From: Flavimaricola marinus
Lineage (GTDB): Bacteria > Pseudomonadota > Alphaproteobacteria > Rhodobacterales > Rhodobacteraceae
Length of the DNA stretch: 64,000 nucleotides
Assembly (NCBI RefSeq): GCF_900184895.1
Contig: NZ_FXZK01000002.1
Location: 186,001 to 250,000, forward strand
Direction: 5' to 3'
Part shown: positions 7,779 to 17,600 of the stretch, one piece after another
Numbering within the stretch: the stretch's first letter is position 1
How the letters are laid out: each line of letters starts with the position of its first letter
Notes under the pieces: model-generated
What the model was told of the DNA's origin: nothing
Databases searched by the model: none
The model's input: only the letters and a program-made list of their open reading frames with translations
Translations under genes and position numbers: made by a program

Positions 7779-8552
7779 TCACAAGGCGGTCCAGCCACCA
7801 TCGATGCTGATCGTCGTGCCGGTGATCTGCGCGGCCGCATCGCTGCACAGAAACACGGTGGTGCCGCCGATTTGCTCGACCGTTGCGAATTCCTTCGACG
7901 GCTGGCGCTCCAGAATGACCTTCTGCTTCGCCTCTTCCTCGGTCATGTCGTATTTCTTGGCCGTATCGGGAATTTGCGACTCGACCAACGGCGTCAGAAC
8001 ATAGCCCGGGCAGATGGCGTTGCAGGTGATGTCCTCTCTCGCGGTCTCCAGAGCGACCGTCTTGGTCATGCCGACGATGCCGTGCTTGGCCGTCACATAA
8101 GCAGACTTGTAAGGGCTTGCGGTCAGGCCATGCGCGCTCGCGATATTGACCACCCTGCCCCAGCCGGCCTTGCGCATCATCGGCAGCGCGACAGCCGTCG
8201 TGTGAAAGGCGCTCGACATGTTGATGGCGATGATCGCGTCCCACTTGGCGACCGGAAATTCGTCGATCGGGGCGACGTGCTGGATGCCTGCATTGTTGAC
8301 CAGAATATCGCAGACGCCCGCCGTTTCGATCAGCGAACGGGCCGACTCCGCTTTCGACATATCGGCCTGAATATAGCGGGCCTTCACCCCGGTTTCAGAG
8401 GCGATTTCTTCGGCCAGAGCATGGTCTTCGGGATTGTCGGTGAACGAGTTGAGCACAACGTCGGCGCCTGCCCGGGCCAGCTCCCAAGCGATTCCCAGTC
8501 CAATTCCAGACGTGGAGCCGGTGATTACGGCCGTTTTTCCCTTGAGCGACAT
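7779..8552 (-). CDS. bdhA: 3-hydroxybutyrate dehydrogenase
   Basis: A 257-residue classical short-chain dehydrogenase: GSTSGIGLGIA Rossmann motif at residue 10, NNAGIQ at about 88, catalytic Ser in NIASAHG, and the Tyr-x3-Lys pair in YVTAKHG. The stretch CPGYVLTPLVESQIPD and the lid KVILERQPSKEF are characteristic of D-3-hydroxybutyrate dehydrogenases, which interconvert 3-hydroxybutyrate and acetoacetate in polyhydroxybutyrate turnover. The ATG at 8552 has GGAAG upstream. Confidence 0.9.
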   Translation of the reverse strand: MSLKGKTAVITGSTSGIGLGIAWELARAGADVVLNSFTDNPEDHALAEEIASETGVKARYIQADMSKAESARSLIETAGVCDILVNNAGIQHVAPIDEFPVAKWDAIIAINMSSAFHTTAVALPMMRKAGWGRVVNIASAHGLTASPYKSAYVTAKHGIVGMTKTVALETAREDITCNAICPGYVLTPLVESQIPDTAKKYDMTEEEAKQKVILERQPSKEFATVEQIGGTTVFLCSDAAAQITGTTISIDGGWTAL

Positions 8553-8889
8553 CGCGATCTTCCTTTCGTCTATGTGTTTTCCCCAACATAGGATGCTGCA
8601 CCTGCAAAAGAAATGCGGGATCGCAGGAAAGTGCGCGTGCTCACCGCCCAAAACGGGCCGCCCTGACGGATCATGAGAACGCCTCCGACCGCTGCGCACA
8701 AGCGGACCTGTGCCGTCAAAGGCTCATACGGGTCGGCAAACTCTGACCGCCCTCCCCACGATTTGCAGATGTCTGCGGGCGAAAGATACCCGGGACTTCA
8801 ACACCCCGTGTCCGCCCATTGCCAAGGCGGTGATTCTTCAAGACGTGGAGTTCGTGTCCGGCGATCCCGCCACAACCTCGACACCCCAG
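8553..8889. other. Intergenic region upstream of bdhA
   Basis: No convincing gene was found. About 45 bp upstream of the bdhA start is TGCTGCACCTGCAA (8594-8607), a TGC/GCA-rich motif resembling the sites reported for the PHB regulator PhaR in Paracoccus and Rhodobacter; this is a weak inference. The rest, up to the terminator of the small RNA candidate at 8890, holds only short open frames without ribosome binding sites. Confidence 0.3.
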
Positions 8890-8964
8890 AAAAAAACGCC
8901 CGCACAAGGCGGGCGTTGAGTTATTGAGGCAGGTTTCATACAGGCAAGAAACCTATCGAGCAGT
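8890..8964 (-). ncRNA. Candidate intergenic small RNA
   Basis: On the minus strand a compact transcript of about 75 nt can be drawn. It starts near 8964, contains a hairpin (AGGTTTC 8954-8948 pairing with GAAACCT 8937-8931), a single-stranded CCTCAATAACTC, and a 9-bp GC-rich terminator stem (AACGCCCGC/GCGGGCGTT, 8917-8895, loop of five) followed by a T-run (8894-8890). A promoter with 17-bp spacing sits just upstream. No open reading frame with a ribosome binding site fits. It diverges from the solute-binding-protein gene at 9079. It does not match an RNA family I can name. Confidence 0.55.
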
Positions 8965-8970
8965 GACACC

Positions 8971-8999
8971 TTTATAAGCAATCTGACGCCGGGCTCCAA
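8971..8999 (-). promoter_or_regulatory. Promoter of the candidate sRNA
   Basis: Minus-strand -35 TTGGAG (8999-8994), exactly 17 bp, and -10 TATAAA (8976-8971). The predicted start about 7 bases on (near 8964) places the first hairpin close to the 5' end of the RNA. This region is also the leader of the oppositely oriented gene at 9079. Confidence 0.5.
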
Positions 9000-9078
9000 G
9001 CTAAAAAATTGATATCGTTCAAAGACCCCGCTACGGTCATCGTTAATGAACACTGGGAGCAGAGGGATTGTCGCAAAA

Positions 9079-10899
9079 ATGACAACAGAGTTATTCTTAC
9101 CACTTCGCCGGATCGGCCTCGCCGCGGCCCTGTCCGCAGGCGCCGGCCTCGCCACAGCAGAGCCGCAACATGGCATAGCTATGTATGGCGAGCCTGCCTT
9201 GCCACCTGATTTTGTGTCCCTGCCCTATGCCAACCCCGACGCGCCCACTGGCGGACGCTTCGTCGAGGCAAGCGTCGGCAGCTTCGACAGCCTCAACCCG
9301 TATATCCTCAAGGGCTCTGCGCCTTGGCAGTTGCGGTTCCTCACCGGCGAAAGCCTGATGGCGCGGTCGATCGACGAACCGTTCACGCTCTACGGGCTTT
9401 TGGCCGAATCGGTCGAAACCGGGCCGAATCGCGAATGGGTCGAATTCACGCTCAGACCAGAGGCGCGGTTCTCAGACGGCAGCCCCGTGACGGTCGAGGA
9501 TGTGATCTGGTCCTACGAGACGCTCGGCACCGTCGGTCACCCGCGCTACCACGGCTTCTACGGCAAAGTGGCAAGCATCGAGCAGACCGGCGACCGCTCG
9601 GTTCGCTTCACCTTCAACGTCGAAGACCGCGAGCTGGCGCTCTTGGCAGGTATTCGGCCGATTCTGCAGAAGGCTCAATGGGAAGGTCTCGACTTCGCAG
9701 AAAGCGGCCTCGACGTCATCCCGATCACCTCGTCCGAGTACAGCGTGACGGATTTCGAGGCGGGCCGATTCGTCGAGCTGACGCGAAATCCTGACTATTG
9801 GGGCAATGGCGTCGTCCCGTTCATGAACGGGCTGGGCAATATCGACACCCTGCGGCTCGAATTCTTCGGTGACGAGACAGCCGCGTTCGAGGCCTTCAAG
9901 ATCGGTGACGTCAACACCAATCGCGAATTCAATGTCGCCCGTTGGGAGGGACAATACGATTTCCCGATGGTGGAGTCCGGCGACGTGGTGCTCTCTGTCC
10001 TGCCGCATTCACGGCCGTCCGGTATGACCGGCTTCGTGATGAACACTCGCAAGGATCAGTTTGCCGACTGGCGGGTCAGACAGGCCATGATCGAGGTCTT
10101 CAACTTCGAGTTCATCAACGAAGCCATGACGGGAAGCGCGCAGCCGCGGATCACCTCCTACTTCTCGAATTCGCCTCTGGGGATGCAGCCCGGGCCGGCA
10201 GAAGGACGGGTGCGGGAATTCCTCGAAATGTATCCTGATGCGCTGCTTCCGGGTGCGCTCGACGGCTACGCCCTTCCGGTCTCCGATGGAACCGAGCGGA
10301 ACCGGGCTGGCACGGGCAACGCGCTGGCATTGCTCGAGGAAGCGGGCTGGACGATTCAGGACGGCGCCCTCAAGAACGCCGATGGCGACGATTTCACCTT
10401 CGAGATCCTCCTCGAAACCGGGGCCTCCGAAAATCAGTCGATCATCGACATGTATGTGCAATCGCTCGAGCGGATCGGGGTCAACCCGACGATCAGCACG
10501 GTAGACGGTGCGCAATACAAGGAGCGGACCGACGCCTACGACTTCGACATGACGTATTTCCGGCGGGGTCTGTCGCTCAGCCCGGGCAACGAACAGTATC
10601 TCTATTGGGGGTCTGAGGCCGCCGACACTCCAGGTGGTCGCAACCTGATGGGGGTCCAGAACGAGGCGATTGACGGTCTGATCAATACTCTGCTCACCTC
10701 CGAAAGCCAGGACGACTTCGTCGCTGCGACACGCGCTCTTGACCGCGTCCTGACAACCGGACGATACGTCATCCCGATCTATCAATGGAACATCAGCCGT
10801 ATCGCGCATTCCAAGAACCTGCACTACCCGGACACCATGCCGCTCTTTGGGGACTGGCCGGGCTGGCAGCCGGATGTGTGGTGGTATGAAGAGGACTAG
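9079..10899 (+). CDS. Extracellular solute-binding protein, peptide/YejA type (SBP family 5)
   Basis: A 606-residue protein with a Sec signal peptide (about 27 residues, cut near ATAEP) and the layout of YejA-like oligopeptide/microcin C binding proteins: HGIAMYGEPALPPDF near the mature N-terminus, FDSLNPYILKG, TLYGLLAESVE, and the family-5 signature region RPEARFSDGSPVTVEDVIWS. It would deliver peptides to an ABC importer from the periplasm. Unusually, no permease or ATPase genes follow; only a small lipoprotein and a terminator do. The ATG at 9079 was preferred because GAGGGA lies upstream, although the spacing (about 12) is long; the ATG at 9046 has none. Confidence 0.88.
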   Translation: MTTELFLPLRRIGLAAALSAGAGLATAEPQHGIAMYGEPALPPDFVSLPYANPDAPTGGRFVEASVGSFDSLNPYILKGSAPWQLRFLTGESLMARSIDEPFTLYGLLAESVETGPNREWVEFTLRPEARFSDGSPVTVEDVIWSYETLGTVGHPRYHGFYGKVASIEQTGDRSVRFTFNVEDRELALLAGIRPILQKAQWEGLDFAESGLDVIPITSSEYSVTDFEAGRFVELTRNPDYWGNGVVPFMNGLGNIDTLRLEFFGDETAAFEAFKIGDVNTNREFNVARWEGQYDFPMVESGDVVLSVLPHSRPSGMTGFVMNTRKDQFADWRVRQAMIEVFNFEFINEAMTGSAQPRITSYFSNSPLGMQPGPAEGRVREFLEMYPDALLPGALDGYALPVSDGTERNRAGTGNALALLEEAGWTIQDGALKNADGDDFTFEILLETGASENQSIIDMYVQSLERIGVNPTISTVDGAQYKERTDAYDFDMTYFRRGLSLSPGNEQYLYWGSEAADTPGGRNLMGVQNEAIDGLINTLLTSESQDDFVAATRALDRVLTTGRYVIPIYQWNISRIAHSKNLHYPDTMPLFGDWPGWQPDVWWYEED

Positions 10900-11056
10900 C
10901 ACTTTGACCAGAATTCTGAAAATCAGCGCGGCCTGCGCCGTGGCCGGGCTCTTGAGCGCCTGCAACCCGGTCGGGACGGCCGTCGGCGCGGCGACCAACG
11001 TGGCCACCGGGGTCGTCACGACGACGGCGTCGACTGCGGTTGGCATCGTGCTCTAG
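10886..11056 (+). CDS. Small lipoprotein, 56 residues
   Basis: The product has a Lys/Arg-rich start, a hydrophobic core and a lipobox LLSAC, then a mature part of about 30 residues rich in Val, Thr, Ala and Gly (NPVGTAVGAATNVATG), resembling entericidin-like or cell-envelope small lipoproteins in style only. It overlaps the end of the solute-binding-protein gene by 14 bases in another frame. A TTG at 10904 with GAGGA upstream is an alternative start that would shorten the N-terminus by six residues. A terminator follows at 11076. Confidence 0.6.
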   Translation: MKRTSTLTRILKISAACAVAGLLSACNPVGTAVGAATNVATGVVTTTASTAVGIVL

Positions 11057-11075
11057 GCCCAAGAAATCCGCTATC

Positions 11076-11113
11076 AAAGGCCCGCAACGTCTACGGATAT
11101 TGTGGGCCTTTTC
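11076..11113 (+). terminator. Rho-independent terminator after the SBP-lipoprotein unit
   Basis: AAAGGCCCGCAA (11076-11087) pairs with TTGTGGGCCTTT (11100-11111), a 12-bp stem with one G-U pair, followed by a short T-rich tail (TTTTCGTTTC). It closes the two-gene unit 9079-11056. The rest of the gap to 11248 shows no feature. Confidence 0.75.
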
Positions 11114-11248
11114 GTTTCTTTGGGTTCTAAATATCCATTCTTTGGGCCTACCGGATCAACAGGCGCTAACGTTCATCTCGTATTGGCCCGATCCACGACC
11201 GCATCGGACCACCTTGCAACTCCCCCGCCCGGCAATTAGCCAAGGCAC

Positions 11249-12748
11249 ATGCCAAGTGCTTCACCTTGCCCGGATTCCTTCAATCTTGCCGCTTATGTGC
11301 CGGCGGCCGGTGAGGCATCGGACAAACCGGCCCTCGAAGTATGGGGCGCGTCACCCGACATATGGAGCTATGCCCGCCTGACCGCGGCCGTCCGTGGCGC
11401 AGCGACCGGGCTTCTGGCACAGGGATTGCAGCCGGGCGCGCGCATCCTGCTGAGGCTCGGCAACGAACCGGCCTTCCCCATCGCCTTTCTCGGCGCCATC
11501 GCCGCTGGGCTGATCCCCGTGCCGACCTCGCCGCAACTGACCGTGTCCGAAATCAGCAAGCTCGCCGGATCTCTTCGCCCCGATCTCGTTGTCGCGGGCC
11601 CCGGCATCGCGCTGCCCGAAGGGCACATTCCGACGATCAGTCAGGAAACCCTTTCTGGCTTCGCGTCCTTGCCACCGGCCGAGTTTGCGATGGGCGACCC
11701 CAACCGTCCCGCCTATATCATCTACACCTCCGGCACTTCGGGCCAGCAACGAGCCGTGGTCCATGCACACAGGGCCATCTGGGCACGGCGGATGATGTGG
11801 GATGGCTGGTATGGGTTGAGGCCCAGCGACCGCTTGTTGCACGCCGGCGCCTTCAACTGGACCTATACCTTGGGCACCGGCCTGATGGACCCTTGGGCCA
11901 TCGGGGCCACCGCCCTGATCCCGGCACCCGGAACCGAGAGCAGCGCCCTGCCCGGCCTGTTGGACGAAGCAAGAGCCACCATCTTTGCCGCCGCTCCCGG
12001 CGTCTACCGGCAAATGCTGCGCCATCCGATCCCCGCCTTGCCGCACCTCCGGCACGGGCTCTCAGCGGGTGAAAAGCTGGGCGGTCATTTGCGACAGGCG
12101 TGGCAAGAGGCCACCGGGACGCAAATCCATGAGGCGTTCGGAATGTCCGAATGCTCTACATTTCTCTCGGGCAGCCCGGATCGTCCGGCGCCCGATATGA
12201 GCCTCGGTTTTGCGCAGCCCGGGCGCCGGGTCGCGCTCTTGAACGATGCAGGCCCTGCCGCGATCGGCTCGCCGGGGACCATCGCAATCCATCGCGATGA
12301 TCCGGGATTGATGCTCGGCTATCTCGACCAACCAGCAGAAACAGCGGCGAAATATCAGGGCAAATGGTTTCTGACCGGCGATATTGGGGTGATGGACGCC
12401 AGTGGCGCGATCACTTATCAGGGTCGGGCCGACGACATGATGAACGCCGGTGGCTTTCGTGTTTCACCGATCGAGGTCGAGGCGGCGCTCTCGCTTCATC
12501 CGGGCATCCGCGACGTGGCGGCCTGCGAAGTGCGCGTCGGCCCCGATACGACGGTGATCGCCGCCTTCTGGACCGGGCCCGATGCGCTCGACGACGCCGA
12601 ACTTGCCGCCTTCGCGGGCGAACGGCTCGCACGCTACAAGACTCCGCGCCTTTGGGTGCGCCTCGACGGCCTCCCCCGCGGGGCCAACAACAAACTGTTG
12701 CGCCGCCAATTGCGCACCGATTGGGAGACCGCTCATGGTCAAACTTGA
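11249..12748 (+). CDS. AMP-dependent acyl-CoA synthetase/ligase
   Basis: A 499-residue ANL-superfamily adenylating enzyme. Motif A3 reads YIIYTSGTSGQQRAVVHAH, where the usual Pro-Lys is Gln-Arg; A5 is HEAFGMSECS; A7 is LTGDIG; A8 is YQGRADDMMNAGGFRVSPIEVE; and the C-terminal catalytic Lys is within GANNKLLRR. The enzyme would activate a carboxylic acid with ATP to an acyl-AMP and then an acyl-CoA; benzoate/acetate-type ligases share this size, but the substrate is not evident. The Shine-Dalgarno is weak. The next gene begins inside its 3' end (overlap of 14 bases), so the two are coupled. Confidence 0.82.
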   Translation: MPSASPCPDSFNLAAYVPAAGEASDKPALEVWGASPDIWSYARLTAAVRGAATGLLAQGLQPGARILLRLGNEPAFPIAFLGAIAAGLIPVPTSPQLTVSEISKLAGSLRPDLVVAGPGIALPEGHIPTISQETLSGFASLPPAEFAMGDPNRPAYIIYTSGTSGQQRAVVHAHRAIWARRMMWDGWYGLRPSDRLLHAGAFNWTYTLGTGLMDPWAIGATALIPAPGTESSALPGLLDEARATIFAAAPGVYRQMLRHPIPALPHLRHGLSAGEKLGGHLRQAWQEATGTQIHEAFGMSECSTFLSGSPDRPAPDMSLGFAQPGRRVALLNDAGPAAIGSPGTIAIHRDDPGLMLGYLDQPAETAAKYQGKWFLTGDIGVMDASGAITYQGRADDMMNAGGFRVSPIEVEAALSLHPGIRDVAACEVRVGPDTTVIAAFWTGPDALDDAELAAFAGERLARYKTPRLWVRLDGLPRGANNKLLRRQLRTDWETAHGQT

Positions 12749-13373
12749 TATTCTTTCCGACCCGATTTGCCCGTGGTGCTACATCGGCAAGACCAATCTT
12801 GACAAGGCGCTCGCCAACCGGCCCGACCATCCCTTCGTGATCGAATGGCATCCGTTCCAGCTGAACCCCGATATGCCGGCCGAAGGTGTCGACCGCCGCG
12901 CCTATCTGGAAACCAAATTCGGCGGGCCGGAAAAAGCGGATCAGATCTACGGCAATATCGCAAAACACGCCGCCGAAGCGGGGCTGACCGTGCATCTGGA
13001 CGCGATCCAAAGGACACCGAACACGATTGATGCGCACCGGCTCATCCATTGGGCCGGGATCGAGGCCAAGCAAATCAAAGCGGTTGATGCCCTGTTTCAG
13101 GCCTATTTCGTCGATGGACGGGACATCGGAAACGCCGAAGTGCTGGCCGACATCGCGGACGGTATCGGAATGGACGCGAGCGTCGTGGCGCGGCTTCTGG
13201 CATCGGACGCGGATGCCGACGACATCCGGGCCCGCGATGCACATTCGCGGAAAATGGGGGTCAACTCCGTGCCGACCTTTATCGTGGCGCAGCAGCACGC
13301 CGTCCCCGGTGCGCAGCCCACGGAGATCTGGGAAAAGGTGATCGACGATATCGTGGCGCAAAATCAAGGCTGA
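12735..13373 (+). CDS. DsbA-family oxidoreductase (FrnE-like)
   Basis: A 212-residue cytoplasmic thioredoxin-fold protein with no signal peptide. It opens with the active site in SDPICPWCYIGK (CPWC) and has the cis-Pro loop GVNSVPTFIV near residue 176, as in FrnE/HCCA-isomerase-like proteins. FrnE-type proteins act as cytosolic disulfide oxidoreductases or are associated with polyketide and aromatic metabolism. It overlaps the acyl-CoA ligase upstream and is followed after 5 bases by an exporter, suggesting one transcript. Confidence 0.85.
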   Translation: MVKLDILSDPICPWCYIGKTNLDKALANRPDHPFVIEWHPFQLNPDMPAEGVDRRAYLETKFGGPEKADQIYGNIAKHAAEAGLTVHLDAIQRTPNTIDAHRLIHWAGIEAKQIKAVDALFQAYFVDGRDIGNAEVLADIADGIGMDASVVARLLASDADADDIRARDAHSRKMGVNSVPTFIVAQQHAVPGAQPTEIWEKVIDDIVAQNQG

Positions 13374-13378
13374 ACCCA

Positions 13379-14614
13379 ATGGCTCGGCCGAGTAAGAATT
13401 TGTCGTTGCCCGAATTTGTCGGGCTCGTTGCCCTCCTGATTGCCGCTGTGGCCTTTGCCATCGATGCGATGTTGCCGGCCTTGCCGAATATCGCAGCCGA
13501 CCTGTCCCCGCTCGATCCGAACAAGGCACAGCTCGTGTTGTCGTTCTTTTTGTTCGGCATGGGGCTCGGCACGCTGGTTGCCGGCCCTCTGTCCGACAGC
13601 TACGGCCGCAAGTCGGTGATCACCTACGGAATGGTCATCTACATCGTTGGGGCGATCCTGGCCTCCATGGCGACGTCCATGGAAATGCTCTTTCTCGCAC
13701 GGATGATCCAAGGGCTCGGCGCAGCGGCACCGCGCGTCGTGGCACAGGCGCTGATCCGAGATCTCTATGACGGGCGTCGCATGGCGCAGATCAGTTCCTT
13801 CGTGATGATGATCTTCATCTTCGTGCCGTCCATGGCACCGTCCATCGGCGCTCTGATCTTGTCGGTCTACGGCTGGCGCGGCATCTTTGGCGGCTTTGTT
13901 GTCTTTGCGTTGATCTGCATTCTCTGGCTCAACTTGCGCCAGCCAGAGACCCTGCGGCCGGAGAACCGACGCTCCATGAAGCCCGCAAAGCTTTGGGAAG
14001 CCACCGTCGAGGTGGTCAGCAATCGGCTGGTGCTGGCCTATATCGCCGTGCTCACACTCGGCTTTGGGCAGATGTTCGCCCTGTTGAGCTCCATACAGCA
14101 GATTTACGAAGTCACATATGACAAGGCCGAAAGCTTTCCGTTCTGGTTCCTGATCGGCGGCTTGATGTCGGGCTTGGCGACCGTGTTCAACGCCGCACTC
14201 GTCATGCGTCTGGGCATGCGTAGGATCGCGATCTTCGCATTCGGGGCGCAGGTCGTCATCTCGGGCGGGTTGCTGGTGCTGACGCAGTTGCATGTGATCG
14301 GTGCCGTCATGCCGTTCGGTGTCTTCTTCCTCTGGCAGGTCAGCGTCTTTGCCATGGCCGGGTTGGTCTTTGGCAATCTCAACGCATTGGCGTTGGAGCC
14401 GCTGGGCCATATCGCGGGCATCGCCTCGTCGGTCATCACCGCGGCCTCTACGATCCTGTCCATCGCCATCGCAGCGCCGATCGGACTGGCATTCCGGGGT
14501 ACGCCAAATCCTCTTTTGATCGGCACGCTGATTTTCTCGACGGTGGCGTTCGTCCTCATGCGTTCCGCAAGGGCGATGGATCCGACCCCCAAGACAAAGC
14601 CACCACCGGTCTAA
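13379..14614 (+). CDS. MFS drug-resistance transporter, Bcr/CflA family
   Basis: A 411-residue protein with about twelve membrane segments. Bcr/CflA features: AIDAMLPALPNIAADL in segment 1, GPLSDSYGRKSVI as the loop 2-3 signature, and ARMIQGLGAAAPRVVAQALIRDLYDG, the conserved segment-4 motif. Members export drugs or metabolites (bicyclomycin, chloramphenicol, cysteine) by proton antiport in the inner membrane. It is third in an acyl-CoA ligase/FrnE/exporter set and converges on mfd with a 5-base gap. Confidence 0.9.
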   Translation: MARPSKNLSLPEFVGLVALLIAAVAFAIDAMLPALPNIAADLSPLDPNKAQLVLSFFLFGMGLGTLVAGPLSDSYGRKSVITYGMVIYIVGAILASMATSMEMLFLARMIQGLGAAAPRVVAQALIRDLYDGRRMAQISSFVMMIFIFVPSMAPSIGALILSVYGWRGIFGGFVVFALICILWLNLRQPETLRPENRRSMKPAKLWEATVEVVSNRLVLAYIAVLTLGFGQMFALLSSIQQIYEVTYDKAESFPFWFLIGGLMSGLATVFNAALVMRLGMRRIAIFAFGAQVVISGGLLVLTQLHVIGAVMPFGVFFLWQVSVFAMAGLVFGNLNALALEPLGHIAGIASSVITAASTILSIAIAAPIGLAFRGTPNPLLIGTLIFSTVAFVLMRSARAMDPTPKTKPPPV

Positions 14615-14619
14615 GCCCG

Positions 14620-17600
14620 CTAGGCGCTCGCCTTGGCCTTCTTTTCGTCGGCCAGCTTTTGCGCCAGATCGCGGGCAATCCCGAAGGCACCCTGGATCTT
14701 GTCACGTTCCTTGGTCCAATCGCGGCGAATGACGATCTTGTTGTCCTTCACCTTAGCCAAGCCCTTCTGATCGTTGATGAAATCGACCAGCCCCTTGGGA
14801 GAGGCGAATTTGTCGTTGTGGAACTGGATCGTCGCGCCCTTTGGTCCGGCATCGAGCTTTGCGATGCCAGCCCGCTTGCACATGGCCTTGATCCGAACCA
14901 CCAGCATCAGCGTGTTCACCTCCTTGGGCAGCGGTCCAAAGCGGTCGATCAACTCCGCGGCAAAGCCCTCGAGCTCGACCTTGGTGGTCAGGTCGGACAG
15001 CCTGCGGTAAAGGCCCAAACGCACGTCGAGGTCAGGTACGTAAGTGTCCGGGATCAATACTGGAACGCCCAGATTGATGTTGGGCGCCCACTGCCCGTCA
15101 TCCACGATGCCCTCGGCCTCACCAGAGCGGATCTTGGCGATCTGATCTTCCAGCATCTGCTGGTAAAGTTCATACCCCACTTCGCGCATCTGTCCGGACT
15201 GCTCCTCGCCCAGCAGATTGCCCGCTCCACGAATATCGAGATCCTGACTGGCCAGCGCAAAGCCGGCCCCGAGGCTGTCCAGGGACCCCAGAACGCGCAG
15301 CCGCTTCTCCGCCTGCGGCGTCAACTTGAGACGCGGTTTGGTCGTCAAATAGGCATAGGCTCGGGTCTTGGACCGGCCAACGCGGCCCCGGATTTGATAA
15401 AGCTGCGCAAGGCCGAACATGTCCGCCCGATGCACGATCATTGTGTTCGCCGTCGGGATATCTAGACCGGACTCGACAATGGTCGTGGCCAGCAGCACAT
15501 CGTACTTGCCGTCGTAAAAGGCGTTCATCCGGTCGTCGAGCTCGCCTGCCGCCATTTGGCCGTTTGCGACGACATAGCTGACTTCCGGCACCTGCGTTTT
15601 CAGCCAATCCTCCATCTCTGGCAGATCGCTGACGCGCGGCACCACGAAGAACGACTGCCCGCCACGGTAATGCTCGCGCAGCAACGCCTCGCGGATCGTG
15701 ACAGTGTCGAATTCGGAGACATAGGTGCGAATGGCCAACCGGTCGATCGGCGGCGTGCCGATGATGCTCAATTCGCGAACGCCGGACAAACTGAGCTGCA
15801 AGGTCCGGGGGATAGGCGTCGCTGTCAACGTCAGGACATGCACGTCGCTGCGCATCTGCTTGAGGCGCTCCTTGTGCTGCACACCGAAATGCTGTTCTTC
15901 GTCGATAACAAGCAGGCCGAGGTTCTTGAAACGAATGGACTTTGCCAGAACTGCATGCGTGCCTATCACGATATCCACCGTGCCCTTGGCGATGCCGTCG
16001 CGGGTGGCGGCTGCATCCTTTGCACTGACAAAGCGTGACAAGGTTCTGACATTGATCGGAAATCCCCGGAACCGCTCGGCAAAGCCCTTGTAATGCTGAC
16101 GCGCCAACAGCGTCGTCGGCGCGATCACCGCGACCTGAACACCGGACATTGCCGCCACAAAGGCGGCCCTGATGGCGACTTCGGTCTTGCCGAACCCTAC
16201 ATCGCCGCACACGAGGCGATCCATCGGTGAGCCGCTCTCCATATCGGTCAGCACGTCGTCGATGGCGGCCAACTGGTCGTCCGTCTCCGAATACGGGAAC
16301 CGGGCGATGAACTGGTCCCAAAGCCCGTCGGGCGGGCTTAACACTGGCGCAGTTCGAAGCGCCCTTTCGGCGGCGACGCGGATCAGCCGCTCCGCCATCT
16401 GGCGGATGCGTTCTTTCAGGCGGGCCTTCTTGGCTTGCCACGCGCCGCCACCAAGCTTGTCGAGCAGACCTTCGTCATGGCCAAATTTCGACAACAGCTC
16501 TATGTTTTCAACCGGCAGGTAGAGCTTGGAGCCTTCGGCATATTCCAGCAAGAGACACTCGTGCGCCGCGCCCAATGCGGTGACGACCTCCATGCCCTGA
16601 TAGCGGCCGACACCGTGGTCCACGTGAACGACAAGGTCGCCGGGGCTGAGGCTCTGCGTCTCGGTCAGGAAATTCTCTGCCCGGCGGCGCTTTTTGGTTT
16701 GCCGGATCAGGCGATCACCCAACACGTCCTGCTCGGAAATCACCGTGACACCGGGCGCCTCGAACCCGTGTTCGAGCGGCCAGACCGCCAGATGAACACC
16801 GCGCTTGCCGACGCGCGAGAAATCCGTCACCGGGATCGCCTCCGCGACACCCTCGTCCTCGATGAGGCCCATCAGGCGTTCGCGGGCACCGCCGGAATAG
16901 GATGCGATGACCACCGGGCCATCGTCCATCTTGACCTTCACATGAGCCGCCAGAGCATTAAAAAGGCTGATCTTTTCCTGCTGGCGCTCGGGCGAGAAAT
17001 TGCGCCCGATCCGACCGCCGGCATTGATCACGCCCGGCCCGGTCGGCACCTGCACGGGGCTGAACTGCATCACACGACGATCGGCGACGGCAGCATCCCA
17101 GCTCGGCTCGTCGAGATACAGCAATCGCGGAGGCGCAGGCTTATAGACGGAATCCATCCGTCCTTTCTGGGTCAATGCATGTTTGCGGGTCTCATACTGG
17201 TCCTCGACACTGGTCCAGCGGGCATTTCGCTGTGGCCCGGTCTGATCGTCCAGCGTGATCGACGCGTCCGGCAGATAGTCGAACAGCGTCTCCATCGTCT
17301 CGTGGAAGAACCCGATCCAGTGCTCCATGCCGGCATGTTTGCGGCCCGCGCTGACCGCCTCATAGAGCGGGTCGTCCGTCCCCGCGGCACCAAATTCGAT
17401 ACGATAGTTCTGGCGAAACCGGGTAACGCTTGCCTCATCAAGAACGATCTCGGACACCGGCGCAAGCTCGACAACATCCAGCTTGTCCGTGGTGCGCTGT
17501 GTCGCCGGATCAAACCGGCGCGCCCCGTCCAACACGTCTCCGAACAGGTCGAGCCGAACCGGCCCGGATTGGCCCGGCGGATAGATATCGATGATGCCAC

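Noticed and set aside
8673-8927. Plus-strand open frames between bdhA and the solute-binding protein gene
   Set aside because: Low-complexity Arg/Pro-rich translations without ribosome binding sites; they run into the sRNA terminator.
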